The translations under genes were made by a program, and so were the position numbers. Shown here one piece after another: positions 1 through 12,445 of a DNA stretch of 64,000 nucleotides (positions are counted from its first letter, which is position 1; every line of letters begins with the position of its first letter). The DNA is from Casuarius casuarius (Eukaryota > Chordata > Aves > Casuariiformes > Casuariidae). The notes under the pieces are model-generated. The model saw nothing but the letters and a program-made list of their open reading frames with translations, searched no databases and was not told the DNA's origin. Location: positions 1,201,785 to 1,265,784 of the forward strand of contig PTFA01000272.1 in NCBI GenBank assembly GCA_003342895.1, written 5' to 3'.

Positions 1-568
1 GAAGTTGGATCTCAGAACGGGGCTGTTGGATGAAGTAGCCTTGTTTGGTGTGTATGTCTCTTACTGAAACAGTTACTTCAAAGAGAGGCATTTTGTTTAT
101 CTAGAGAGAGTATCTGCTCCTCAGAGAAAGGAAAAAACCCTCCGTTCCGGAGTGCTGTCCTCCAGCCGTGCTCCGCCATATCCATCTGAAGAGCCCTGTG
201 GATGTGTGTCTTCATGCACAGTCCTAAAGGTGTGGGAGATCTTCAGCGTGCTCTCATATACTTTGGACAGTCTTTGGAAACTCTCCCTTCCCCTTCTCAA
301 TAATGAGATAAAATAGAGTGTTATTAAACTCTGGGCCTCAGAAATAACTACCTGGTTTGCTAGTTGTCGTCAGTAGCGATGAACTGTATCAGATGACTGT
401 ATCTGTGTACGTGGTTGTATGAGATGGCGAAAGATGTTCTTCTGTTAGTCTTGGACACATCAACGTAAAATANGCTACAAGTCACTGATGTAACTGCTGG
501 TTTTGTGCAGTAGCGCCTGTAAAAAGGGTTTTTCAATACAACTAACATCTCTGCTATGTGTACCGTAG
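1..568 (+). other. SLC4A4: End of the SLC4A4 intron upstream of exon 13
   Basis: This is intron sequence ending in the acceptor AG at 567-568. The tract before it (pyrimidine-poor, ...atgtgtaccgtag) is weak. I see no exon, repeat or RNA gene here. Confidence 0.85.
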
Positions 569-702
569 GGTGTGTTGGAGAGCTTTCTGGGCACAGCGGT
601 GACTGGAGCAATTTTTTGCCTTTTTGCTGGTCAGCCACTGACAATTTTGAGCAGCACAGGACCTGTCCTTGTCTTTGAAAGGCTTCTCTTTAATTTTAGC
701 AG
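569..702 (+). CDS. SLC4A4: SLC4A4 exon 13: membrane helices around Thr485
   Basis: The 134-nt exon begins in phase 0 after the AG at 567-568 and ends in phase 2 before gtaagc at 703. It reads [11 protein letters not shown], then [20 protein letters not shown], then [11 protein letters not shown], equivalent to human residues 456-500. The segment [11 protein letters not shown] belongs to the ion-binding core of the SLC4 fold. Thr485 (codon 656-658) and Gly486 (659-661) are both present. In humans T485S and G486R cause proximal renal tubular acidosis with eye defects. The split last codon AG|A gives Arg where human has Lys. The exon number is inferred by counting back from the 26-exon human gene. 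Confidence 0.96.
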
Positions 703-3700
703 GTAAGCAAAGGGGNGGAGGAGGGAGGAGGGGAGGAATGTCCCACACTAATAAAATACTAGCTAGGGAATGAGGGGGTTAGCAGTGGGGAGGGGAAGGG
801 ATTTAGTGCACAAAATGAAACATCTATTTGTTCCTTGCTGAGATTGCAGTGAAATCACAGCTGGGATTTTCATAGGCATGTGCGCCCCNGAGCGCTGCCC
901 GGCGTGTTGGGCACGTCTCCCTCGGGCTTCTCGGAAACTCTTTGCCAAGTCTGCACTGGCAGAGACGCTTGCACTCCTTTCGGTCGGTGTGCTCTTCCTC
1001 CCTGAGCGCTGTGTATTTACCGTAGGATCAAAGATAGACATCCAGCTCGCAGAGGTTTTACTAACAAAATCCANCAGGTCTCCAGGGTACCAAAATTGTC
1101 CTTTCATCAATACTCATTGGAAATAATAGCTATTATTAATAAAAGCAGAGGATGTATGGCATAAAGAGCTATAGATCGTTATTTGTCCCCAGAATTCCTA
1201 GATGGATCTTTGCTATATTAAATGCTTTGTTTTGATTTGGTTTGTTTTTTTTTCTTTTAACTAGTGTAAAGAGATTCTGCTTCCCCCCCACTATTTTAAC
1301 ATTTATGCTGTGATAATGTCTAAACCACAGAGCTAAAGGGAGCCTGCTTCGGTACAGGTTCGCTTTTGTTACAGATCTGTAACGCTAGCCAAATATAGTG
1401 AGATTCCCTAAAGGAATTGGTGTATTCACTGATAGTTTCACATGTAGCACTACTGATATTTTTGGATGGTGTTTAAAAAGATAATTTTACGTTAAACAGA
1501 AAATACCCCACATCTCTTTTGTGGCCTTCCCTCCTCCTGTCAGAGAGAGCTCACAACACTGTAGGTTGTGAAAGACTTGTATTTTAGAACATGAAATGAA
1601 GAGTATTTGGATTTAAGACAAACTGGGCTTTCTTTCAAAAGCAGTTGCCTGTAACACGGAACAGTTCTTTTGCCATTTGTAGCTATTTTTAGAAAAAGCC
1701 TATTGAATTATCGAGCTTGAACATGGCTGCAGGTTGCAACAAGGCAGGAGACAGGCTATGTTTGGTTGCTTAATTTTATCTTCTTCGTTATATTGCATCT
1801 ATGTGGGTAGCTACTCATCTGAGTTGGTTAAGTAAGAAGTAATAGAGAGGATACAATATGACCNGGTCTTTCCTATATGAATACCCTGCACTTGGAGAAG
1901 TCTGTCTTCAGTTCCAGTTTCCCAGTTCCTCTGAGACAGAGCCATATTTGTGCCAGCACAGGCAGAGGTTTGTCTTGGACGAGAGGATGCCACAGAGAGA
2001 CTTTCTGCCCCTTCTCCTTAAAACGAAGTGNGGTCCCCTCCTGCCCGGCCTTGGGATTTCCGGGCTCATTCGTGCTGTCCGCTCAGTCCTGCTGTACGGA
2101 GGCAGAGGGGACTGGCTTTGGAGCCTGTCTCTTCACCCTGCTGGAGCGCAGGCAGGGATAGACAAAAGCTAGGAAAAAATGGTCAGAAAATGAGAGCAGC
2201 TTTGGGAAGGAAACTGGAAGCTGCCCATTGCTAAGAGCTCTGCAGCAGAGCGGCAGGAGGGCACTTTTCTCTTCTTTCTTTNCCTAGTATGAATGAATAA
2301 AATCAGGAATACACATGCTATATCTGTTTGCATCCAGCTTNCAGGTCTAAGCTGCACACGGGAGCAAAAAAGCAAGATGGACAAACACTTTCCATGACTT
2401 TTGGAGGGAGAGAGTGGTTATTTTTCACCTGAAAAGGAGGTGGTGGTTATAAAAGCTGTTGTGCCAACACCTGCTGGAGCAAAGTGGCAGGTTCTGCAGA
2501 GGGAGTCTTTTTCACAAGAAAATTGCAATCAAGTGCTGTGATTTTCAATAATGCATTTGCGGTCGTTCATATTCACAACACCCTGTTCCATGCTGGGAGC
2601 AAAATTAGAAACACTTCCCATCTACTGATTCATAGAAAGTTTGACTCTGTGCATGAACAGGTATCTGAGAGAGCTTCTGTTAAATGAGAGCCAGCCTTCC
2701 CAGAAGAAACTCAGACCACAGCGTGATCGTGGTCTTAGCTAATGGCACAGTGCAGTTTGCTGGCAGCTTCTTTTATGAAACCCATCTCTTCCTTTTCTCC
2801 ACTCCATTCCCCATTCAGTGCAAGAAATCAAACATTATAACTCTCATATGAAGAATCTGGTTGGCAGCATGTGATAAAACACTTTAATGTAAATTTAACC
2901 AGAATTTAGTCCTCATGAAGTGAAAGAACTATGAGGATATATGTGCCGTCGGTGATCAGCCTAATGGCTTGGTAGGCTGCCTAGGGCTGTTGTTCCCATC
3001 TTACAGCGAGGTAGCCAGACATACAGGCAGTTCGAGCCCGAAGAGACCGCGTTGTTCAGACACAGCCAGCCAGCCCTGAGCTCCGTGGCTCTGGTAGCGC
3101 TCACACAGCTGGAGCNGCTCAGAGCACAGCGGGATGCAGTTTTGCAGCTGCATACCTGGGCTCGCAGTTTGCTGCAGCTGCATGCGTCTGCCTGCTTTTA
3201 GCTGGGCCCTGCCTAGGCTTCGGTGTTTTCTGCCTTTTTATAATCACAAGGTTGCAACTGCCTTGTGTAGGTGCCTATTTGTTCTCCGCTCCGTGGTGCA
3301 ATACCTTGTGCTGCAAAACTGCCCTGGAGCCCCTCTGCCTGCCAGGTTTCTGCTGGCGAGGGGGCACGGGCTTCGGGGAGCACGGGGCAAAATTGCTGCA
3401 GCGTTGGCAGCATGTGCGCACATGCTGACAAAGGCGTCTGCACGGGTCCTTCTCTCTTCTGGGACTTTCCCCAGAAACTGCTGCCCTTCCTCCTCTCCCC
3501 CTCANCGCTGCAGGCTGCCGGGGCGCAGCTCCTGGCTTCCAAGGAAAAGCAGCCAGCCAGTCTGGTTGGAGCCCTTGCTCCCTTCCCCAGAACTGGCACT
3601 AATCTCCATCCTAAAAGCCTCCCTTGAACTCTGTGCTGTGGCAGGGCCTGGCAATTGTGAGCAGAAAACAAGGTGCAAACACACTTCCCTGGAGGCACCA

Positions 3701-4295
3701 ATACATTTCACTCCATCATTCTCCATGGCCTGGTACCAGGGGTTTTTATTTCTTCTGCTGTTCCGTATTTATTTTCTATTGGTGTTTTCATTTCTGCAGA
3801 TACAGCAAGGGCCTGAGACGTGGCAAATGCAGGATGCTGTGTGAGGCTTGGCAGAAAAGTGCTTTTCTAAAGGAGATCTGTAAACCACAGGTCACATCTT
3901 CCGCTGGTGTAAAGCTGGGGACTCTCTGAGTTGAGCCGCGCTTGGGCTGTACAGCCGGCTGTTTGGGCCTTTACAGCTGTACGAGTTTGTCCAGGGAGGC
4001 TTTTTACTGGGAAGCCTAAGAGAGCTTGAATTCCCTGGTAGCATTTATTAATGGAGTGATCGTTTCTGCATGCTTTTCTGCTAGCTCAGCTGTTAAATGC
4101 ATGGCCTAGACTTATGGGGCTGACTGGCTGAAAAGAGACGGAGAACTTAGTGCTTGGGGACACGTCCATAGAGCCTAAAAAACCACAGGTCTCAGAGGCT
4201 GTACATTTGCCATTTCTCATTGCAAAGAGCTAATTCTGTATGGAGTTATCTAACCCCTTGTATTTTTCCTTCTTGTCTTCTCTATCTCGTTGCAG
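703..4295 (+). other. SLC4A4: SLC4A4 intron 13 (3.6 kb)
   Basis: The intron runs from GT at 703 to AG at 4294-4295, behind a pyrimidine-rich tract. A G-rich run lies directly after the donor (about 712-740). About ten single N bases are scattered through it. The open frames near 3134-3844 sit in a GC-richer patch and look accidental. I see no other gene or recognisable repeat. Confidence 0.85.
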
Positions 4296-4567
4296 AGACA
4301 ATGATTTTGACTACTTGGAGTTTCGCCTCTGGATTGGACTTTGGTCAGCCTTCCAGTGTCTCATTCTTGTCGCTACTGATGCCAGCTTTCTGGTGAAATA
4401 CTTCACCCGCTTCACCGAGGAAGGTTTTTCCTCCCTTATCAGCTTCATCTTCATTTATGATGCTTTCAAGAAGATGATTAAGCTGGCAGATTATTACCCA
4501 ATCAACTCCCAGTTCAAAGTGGACTATATCACACATTACTCTTGTGCCTGCGAACCATTAGATTCAG
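4296..4567 (+). CDS. SLC4A4: SLC4A4 exon 14: helices 4-5 and start of extracellular loop 3
   Basis: The exon is 272 nt. Its first base completes the split Arg codon and its last base begins the next one. It encodes [19 protein letters not shown] through [20 protein letters not shown] to SCACEPLDS, human residues 501-590. Arg510 (codon 4324), Trp516 (4342) and Leu522 (4360) are present; all three are sites of human renal tubular acidosis mutations (R510H, W516X, L522P). IYD555 is intact, an Asp tied to anion selectivity. The KKMIK motif follows, the proposed binding site of stilbene inhibitors such as DIDS. Human Gln in FLVQYF is Lys here. Acceptor and donor (gtaagc) are both canonical. Confidence 0.98.
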
Positions 4568-7500
4568 GTAAGCAGATGTTTTATTAGCTCTCCAAATTGC
4601 AGTTAAAAGTTTTCTTTTGCTTTCGCTTTCTTGTGCTGCTGCCAAGATAATAAAGAGATAGCTCAATCCTTCTTTATCAGTTGTCTTCAGATACCTGTGT
4701 TAGCCTTATTTTGAAGGCAACGTGGCCTGCTTAGGGATGAGTTTCACCCAAAGTGGTGACTGGAATTTCTTTCTAGCCCCCCTTTCTGGAACGCCTCACG
4801 TGTGGGTCATTGCCGGTGGAGAAGCTGTCTCTGTATCTTTGTCTCCTCACATCCCTGCTGTCATTAATTTTGAATGGCAGTTTCTGAGAAGCCTGTGAAG
4901 GGACCGATGTGGTGGTTGGGCCACTGCAGTGGCAGCTAGGTCAGTCCCGGTATCCGCTGTGCCATTTTGCCAAGTGCTAGGTTTATTCAGGGTGTTACCC
5001 AAACACGNGTGGCTCGCACCTCCTGTCTGTGTGTTTGCGTGAAAGAGCACAAATAATTCCTCATTAAAGCGGATGGGAAGCACGTCCAATGGAGTTTCGC
5101 CTATCACTAGTGCGTGGGCCGCCAGACAAATATATCCAGAATAAGTATAGATCTGGCAATGCAACTGGGAACAGGAGGCTACAGAACCCAAATACAAACA
5201 GACGTATGCCAGGTTTACCATTAGGGAAGTCGTAACCACTCCTAGGATCCTTCAAACAATGAGGACTGAGTAAGAAAGTTGGTTTGTGCTCAAAGTAAAC
5301 TTCAGGTTATCTCGGCGTACCTGCCAAGCAGGAAGAGCATCTAGCTGCTGTAGCCACCTCTTTGCAAAATGCATCAGGAACTGGATCTGTTTAAACTATG
5401 AGTTTACATTAGTTATTGAATGTAGGACCTCTGCAAGGACTTCAGTGCTGGTCCAGTTCTGCCTTCGTTTGAACGGAAGGGTGTTTCCTCTCTTGGCGGC
5501 TGAGGAATCAGGCCGATGGGGAAAGGTCTGCGATGTCACTCTTGAACTGGGCAGTACCTAAACAAAAGTCTAAACCGCCCATCTGAATGCCGGGGCACAG
5601 ACCCACTGCAGAGGGCAGATGTGAAGGTACAGCTGGCGTCTGCAGAGGAAGCCTGGCTGTCACTCTTTTCATTTGATAAGAGATTTGTACCTGGAAATGC
5701 AATGGCAGTCTTTACCTGGGTAGGCTAGCGAAGGGTCGGTTAGCGTGTGTTGTTTGATAAAGTTCACAAACACTTGCTGTCGTGAGTCCCTTTCCATCTG
5801 ACGTGCCTCTTAGCACATGTTTGCTTCCCAGGGTATAGCTGATTTATTTGAAGTGCGCATGCACACATGTAGGTACGCATGTACCTGTTTGGTGCTATGC
5901 CAGGCCCCAATGCCAGTCTCACTCCTGTCTCACTTTAGGCAGGGCTGGGCCAGTAGTTGAATACTTGAATAGGAGGAATGACCAGATAAGATTTGAGATA
6001 CTGACAGCAGTCTGTCCCAATAACCCTCTGGGACTTTGCTCCAGCCATGCCAACCTCTGCTAGATAGATCTGTGCGAGCCCATGCCACCTGTGGTGTGAA
6101 GACTGTCATAGTATGAGTCATGTCTGGGATTCAGAAGCTGTCAAAGTTGAGGGAGAAGACTGGAAACAGCAAACAATCTGGCAGGAGAGCGACAAACAGA
6201 GTGATCCCAGGCTTAAACTCAGTCTGAACATAGTTTTTTTGTTGTTGTTGAAAAAATAATTAGTCTTGTGTGTGTAAAGCAGTGCGTTGACAGCGATTAC
6301 TGTATTCACGCAGCAGCTGGCACTCGCTGGGCCCATGTGCTGGTGGCATGCCCTTCCCTGGTGGATTTGACGCATAGGAGCAAGGAAGTCTCCAGAGAAA
6401 CAAATGGCCTATGAAATAGTTGCTAGCATGTCAGTCTTGACACTGGCAGTTNGGCACCTTTCGCAGGTCTGAAATACACTGGTGCATGCATCATATAGCA
6501 ACGTCTCTGTATAAACACAGGCAGTGGCCGTAAGGGAAAGACGGCAACAGGTTTAATTCTTGCTCCTGGAATACAAGGTCTCCCCATCAGCCGCTCATTG
6601 CCGCTGCAGAGAAAGGTCTGTCTCCTGCCATGCAACAGAAAATCAGCAGCAAAGTCATGGGCAACAGCTAGGAAAGTCCACGCTAAGAAAAGTACTTTAA
6701 AAAAAAGCCTTGCAGCTTCTCTTCATTGGCTCTGCACGTAGCACGGATCCTCCAACAGGACTGTTAACACCACTGCTGCCTGAACTATCTCTGAACAATC
6801 CGTGTTGCCTTTCACNTGACATTTTTAATGCATCACTCTGCTGGAAATCATTGAATCCCTTTTCATGACACCAGAAAGATTCATGAAATGATGATGGGGT
6901 CATATGTAGCCATTGCGGTGTCGGTTCAGCTTTCTGTAGTGTGTTCCCCAAAGGATGCACCCTTTCTTCTGCCTTTTGCAAAAATGCACCAGNGTTGTGC
7001 AAGGTGTCTCCATTTCTCACTCACAAAACATAGCTGGCTTGACTCTGCGTGTCCTGCACTTTCTAAAGCCCTTTATAACAGTGCAACGCAGAGGTACAAC
7101 ATCACCATTCCCTTTCTGCGGTATTTTACACCTGCGCAGCGTGGTGTCAGTGGCCAGGCAGAGCTGAACCGTGCCCCAGCAGCGCTGCCTGTCTCCTCTC
7201 CTCTGGCCCTGGGGTGAACCGCTGAGGAGGGAGCCGTAGCGCAGCGTAAGTCATGGGGTCAGGGTTTTATCCGAGGAAGGCTGGAATCCTGGCAGCGTAG
7301 TGACTGTCTGCAAACCACGTCGCAGGGCTGTTGTCGCCTTGTGGGAGGTTTCATAAACAGATATCGAAAGCTTATGAGAACATCAGTTATGCTTTTTAGC
7401 TAATACGACATTCTCCTCCCCGAAAGTTTGTAAGCTTTCTCTCATGCGTTAGGAAATGGAATAAAAAAGCAAATGCCTGATTAGCGAACGGGCATGCCTG

Positions 7501-9139
7501 AATCGAGGAAATGCTGTGCAAGGTGGCGGCAGGTGGTTTCTTTCCAGTGTTTTCCAAAGCATGGAAAACCACCGCTGCTGTCAGGGGTGTTATTAGCGGT
7601 GGCTGATGAGCTGTCGCGGGGTTGCTGGNGGCCGAGGGGGAGCTTTGTTTGTTGCCCACGTTTCAGGGAAGAGGAGAGACTTTTCTTCCTTCAGGCCGGA
7701 ATGGCCTTCACTTAGGGCTTGAGGAGGATGTCACGCAGGACGCTAAGGTAATGCTTTTGAAATCGCCAATGGGATTTTTCTCTGCTCTGGGAATCATTAG
7801 GCAGCGCGGCATGCGTGGCTCCCCTTTGATCTGCGTACCTCCGCTCTGCGCGTCTTCGAGCAAGCACNCACTCTTTTATAGGAGTTAAAACACGGAAACA
7901 ACTGCAAAAACCACACTCCCTCCACTTTCAGGAGGAAAAGCATCCCCAGAGAAACTATTTAGACCTGGAGTTAAAAGAGGTACAGCTGTAGGAGGTTTCT
8001 CTTCAGGCCAACAGAGAATTCAGAGGAAGAAAAGAAATCCTCTGTCCTCTTGGTCTGTTCTGGCGAAGAAAAAGTAAAAGCAGAGAGATTTTCAGACTTT
8101 GCTGACATTGCACGTTCTCCTGAGAGCACGCGGGAGCGCAGCAGCCGGGCGTACGGCAAACATAAAGGCTGAGCACTGCAACACGGAGGCTGCTGAGCCG
8201 CCCCAGCTGAGCTGCCTGCAGGGGTAGAAGGTGATGACTTGGTGCTTTCCGTTCACTGCGGTTTTTCGGTCCCGAGGTGACAGTGCCCTGATGCTCGTTG
8301 AACTCACCTGCTTGTATATTCCTGCTCGGAGGCAGCAGCCTCCGCCACGCAAAAGGCCTTTTCTCTCATCTGTCAAGCCTGCAAAGAGGCGTTTGACGTG
8401 ATTGGAGATGCTAGGAAAGGAGCATGTGCCCTAGAAAGAAACAGATGTGCCCTATAGGGTATTTAATAAAACTTAAATATTCTCACCGGACATAAAAGTA
8501 CTTGCAAAACCTACATAAAACATGGGAATGTGCTCGACAAGTCTGTTGGCAGGAAAAATTGTATTTCTACTTGTATTCTAAAATGCAAATGTTGTGTAGT
8601 CCTGTGGAAGCAGAACAGAAACATGCAGCTAGGTCACAACCAACGGAGCCCCTCTTTAAAATAAATCATCTCCATTGTCTTGATTTCAGTTACTCCTTTT
8701 ACTNTCTTTTACTTCTCGAAGTGTGTTTGTGCTGAGTTCTGAAGTGCGTTTTGCTTTTTTTGCTATCTTTTGGGGGCAGGCCCTTAGGTGTTTATTTTAA
8801 TCCAGAAATCTTTAGGAAAATATTGCAAAATCCGCAATATTATGTATCATCTGTCTGTATGTTTTTCTATCCGTCCATTTTGTTTTACAGTGAATTCCAA
8901 AATAAAAATGTGGCTTGGAATATGTTTTCTTACCAAGTTGTTTTCTTTCTTTAAGTGGTTTNTGACTGATGCTTTTGAGTCACTCAGAAACAATACTCGA
9001 GACTCACTTAACTGGCGCAAAGAGGTTGCAAATACAATTTGATGCTCTTTTACAAAGATCTAGTAACGAATGATTTAATAGCTTANATATGCTTTCAGCA
9101 CCACGCTCACAGTACTTCTGTTTCTGTCCTCTCTTGCAG
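4568..9139 (+). other. SLC4A4: SLC4A4 intron 14 (4.6 kb)
   Basis: The intron runs from gtaagc at 4568 to AG at 9138-9139 (acceptor tract tttctgtcctctcttgcag). I see no exon or clear mobile element. Short open frames on both strands show no family resemblance. About a dozen single N bases are present. Confidence 0.85.
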
Positions 9140-9210
9140 TTAATAGCTCGTTATTTAATGGGACAAGTGTGCTGTCAGCTGGTGGGCTGTCCTACTCCTC
9201 NGCTGAGATG
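9140..9210 (+). CDS. SLC4A4: SLC4A4 exon 15: glycosylated extracellular loop 3
   Basis: This 71-nt exon lies between ctcttgcag and gtaagt. With the single G left from exon 14 it encodes V, then NSSLFNGTSV, LSAGG, LSYSSAEM, and it leaves phase 0. It is the variable part of the large loop between helices 5 and 6. Sequons NSS and NGT fall where human has NIS (592) and NDT (597); N597 is a known glycosylation site. One base (9201) is N, but TCN is Ser whatever the base. The length is a correct multiple with the N counted, so the N stands for one real base. The loop sequence itself is poorly conserved, so the exon is identified from phase, position and sequons. Confidence 0.93.
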
Positions 9211-10384
9211 GTAAGTGAGGCTTCCAGGAAGGCCGGCCCTGGAAGCATCGGCGCGGTGTTTGGGGGCTCTAAGAAGCAGGTCGGCCTCCCTCCGCTCCTC
9301 GTACTTGCACTGTGCGAAGAGGCAGTGTTTAAGCAGCGGTCCAGCCCCAAGAGCAAGAGAGGAAACTATGGCTGCTTTTTTTTTTCACTGAACAGAAACA
9401 GCCGTCAATCCCAAAGTGAGGAAATTAATAGCTATTTATGCCAGCAGTGCTTTTCCATGGGAACATGCAGCCTCGTATCACCTGACTGGTTTTGGCCTTG
9501 ACCTGGCAGTGTGTTGACGTAAGAGAAGTTGGCATGGCTGAAACCGAGGGCAGCTCACCACCTCTGTTTCCCTCCCTTGATTGTGTTATGAGAGAGCCAG
9601 CAGTTTACTACAGCTGGATTTCAGCTTACCTATTCCTTCCAGTGGCACTGATTGCAAGTGCAGTTCACGTGCTTCTTCGTGGTTTGCCTGAACTCTGTAA
9701 GTGCCATGAGTTTCTGCTGGACAATAGAAATAGCTCAATAACTGATCACACGAAGAAAATCCTCATGGTAGAACTTCCTGTTTCCTAATAAGCAATGTGA
9801 CACTGTTTCTTTTCGTGTGCTTACTTTATCCTCGAAGCATTTCTCAAAGTATAGCACATGGAATACTATGTACGTAATCTGATAATACTAATTTCTTGCG
9901 AGTGGCAGGCCCTTTTTTTGCAGCCCGATCTGTACATGTTGGCAGGAAGGAAACAGTTCTCCTTGGGAATTAGCAGGATCCTTGTGTGCAGACCTCATCA
10001 AGCCCAGGGTGGTAATGACATGAGTGTTATGACCAGCCCTTCCTTTGAAGGGTCCTGTTTGCATCCTGTTTTTTGATTTCCTGTAGCCAGTACTGGTTTT
10101 TCCAGACTTCACCGAGGCAGTGAGCTTTGGATGATGAGAGGGAAATAGAGCTTGGTGGTTTCAACTCTCTGTTTTGTGTTTCATGCAGGGGAAACATGCT
10201 GAGATGTAGAATAATGTGTTTTTACTTGAGCATACAGATCCTAGTAAACTGTTTTAATANGGTGGCCACTCTGGTGTGGCATCGTGTGGCCCCAACAGAA
10301 AGGGAAAGGTTTCTGAGCTGGGGACACCAAGCTCATTCAGGCAAGACCACTCGGGGCTCTAGAAGTGCACAGGAGACACAAACC

Positions 10385-10490
10385 TGAAGGAAAGGGCATT
10401 GCCCAAGGCCCCGTGGAGGTCAGCAGTAGAGTGAAGGAGTAGAAACGAGGTCTCCTCGTGGCCGGCCGGTGGCTCTACAGGCTGGACCTC
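10385..10490 (+). repeat. MIR-like ancient SINE fragment
   Basis: The order of words resembles the core of old amniote SINEs: cattgcccaaggcc, then gtcagcagtagagtg, then gaggtctcctcg. In those elements a 'gcccaaggtcac' block is followed by a 'gcagagcc' block and a 'caggtctcc' block. The resemblance is from memory and no consensus was aligned. The limits are approximate. Confidence 0.4.
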
Positions 10491-12329
10491 ATGTGCCCTT
10501 CCCCGCTCCGTGCCTTCTTTGCTCGCTTGCTGCAGCTCCTGAGCATCAGAGCTGGCTGCTTGTGCGAGGGCTGAACTGAGGGCCTCGTTGTTCAGCTGCC
10601 CGTCACAGCAAATGCTGCTCTGCGGGGTGACGAGCAGCCCCAAGCTCTGAGACAGCGCCGGCCGTCAGGACGCCTAAATCCACCTGTCAGGAGAAGAGTG
10701 CCAGTTGCCACTTTCGTTTCATGAGCAAGAGCAACTCTGCTTGTTATTTGTGGATTTAGCATTTGATTGTCAGTCTCGGGAGAGGGCAGGCATGCTTAAG
10801 AGGAAGGCAAAGGACTAAATCGAGGCCTGGAGACATGAAAATAACCCCCAAAGTTGCATTTCCTGACGGTGCTTTCTTGGAACAGTAATCTCAGCATCTC
10901 AGGCCCCCGTTCCCAAACTCCCTGCTGTGACACCTTCCCTGCGACTCGGTAGGGCTGTCTGGGGCCTCCTGTCAGACCGCGTTGGCATCTCTCAGGCTGA
11001 TTTTGGAAAGAGCCAGGGGGCCACAGTGTCCCCACGAGAGCTCGCTCTGCCCTCCGCGGCAGCCCTGAAGGTGACAGTCAGGGCAGATGTGGGGGAAATG
11101 CCACCGAGGAGGGACAAACTGCTGCTGCTCNGTGCCGCAGTGCTGAGAGAGCAAATGTGCGGCACCTCGTCGAGTGCGAGTGGGTAGCTGGGGGGTGGTG
11201 GTTGTTGTTTCCCCCCGGCATCAGCATCAGCAAAATCTTGCCTCAGTTCAGCTGTGTCTCTTTGGATTCACAAAATTTGCTGAGGAGGCTGGGGTTGCTT
11301 ACGTGCAGCTTCAGACCACAACTGGATAAAAATCCAGCGTTTTGTGGCATGTGACGTATTTGTAAACGTACACTTTATGAGCAAGGTTTCTGGTAAAACT
11401 TTGCTCGACTTCCTAATTGAAAATTTTGCTTATTAAGAACAACTTCTTGTACTTTGTACTTTTGCCTCAGGAACATCCCTTTTTGGTAAACTGCACATGG
11501 GTCTGAATTAGTTTGTTCCTGCATTTGTGACAAGTTTTCTATGACTAAAAAGTTTGGAGAAAAGTTCTCTTTTCTCTCTATGTATTTATTCATTTTGAGT
11601 ATTTTAAAATATTCTCTCTCTCTAATTTGATGGCTTCCAGGACTGTAATTTTCTTCATTTGGGNTTTCACGCAGAAATGGAGGAGTAGAGACCATGTGAT
11701 TTTAAAGCTCCCCAGATTGGCAGAAGTTTGTAGGTACCCGCAATTACCTTAACCTTNTCTTGGAATTAATATATACTCTGTGGATTCACAATCTCCCCTT
11801 AAGACGGTGCTCACAATGTGCACCTCAAATAGATGCAGGAGCTCGCTGCTATATGCACATTTATAGTCCTGGCTTCTCATGCATTCGTATTTGATCTGTC
11901 CTCATCCCCGTGCTGACATTATTATGAATTATACACGCACAGGGAGAGGAAAACACACTTCCTCGGGCTCCGCTTTGCAAGACACATTAGGAAACAGATG
12001 ATCATCTAACATGGCCTGTGCGGCTCTGGATTCCACAATGAGATTTTAAATACAAATAGTGTCTCCCTGTCTGGCAATTACAGTCAGTCATCATTAGTGA
12101 CAGTGTCTTTGCATCAGGATGGAAGCAATTAAAGGAAATTCAAATACAGGTTCTTGTTCAGGGATACTGTGGGGAAGGGACCCGCAGGTCTTACTGAAGC
12201 CAATGGAAATTATTTTATTTGTGGGCGTCGCATTGAGTCCCAGCAGGTGAGCTGGGGCTGTAGGACATTTTTGCAGTTATGGGCAAATTTCCCCAGCTCT
12301 GCGATGACCCACCGTGCCAGTGCCTGTCC

Positions 12330-12445
12330 CCGCCAGCCTGGGAGCGGCCTGGGCAAGGCGCGCGGGCCACCTCGCGCGCGGGCCCGGCAGCGTCTGTGCG
12401 GGGAGGTCNTTGCGGGTGGTGTAGCAGGGAGGGGAGGTGAACCTC
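12330..12445. other. Dense CpG cluster inside intron 15
   Basis: There are about a dozen CpG dinucleotides in about 110 bases, including ggcgcgcggg and cctcgcgcgcgggcccgg, in an otherwise CpG-poor intron. It could be a small intragenic CpG island or simply a GC-rich patch. No exon with convincing coding content is linked to it. Confidence 0.5.

Noticed and set aside
3134..3844. Open frame of 236 codons on the + strand inside intron 13
   Set aside because: It lies in a GC-richer part of an intron, overlaps equally long frames on the other strand and has no known domain or splice pattern. It appears accidental.
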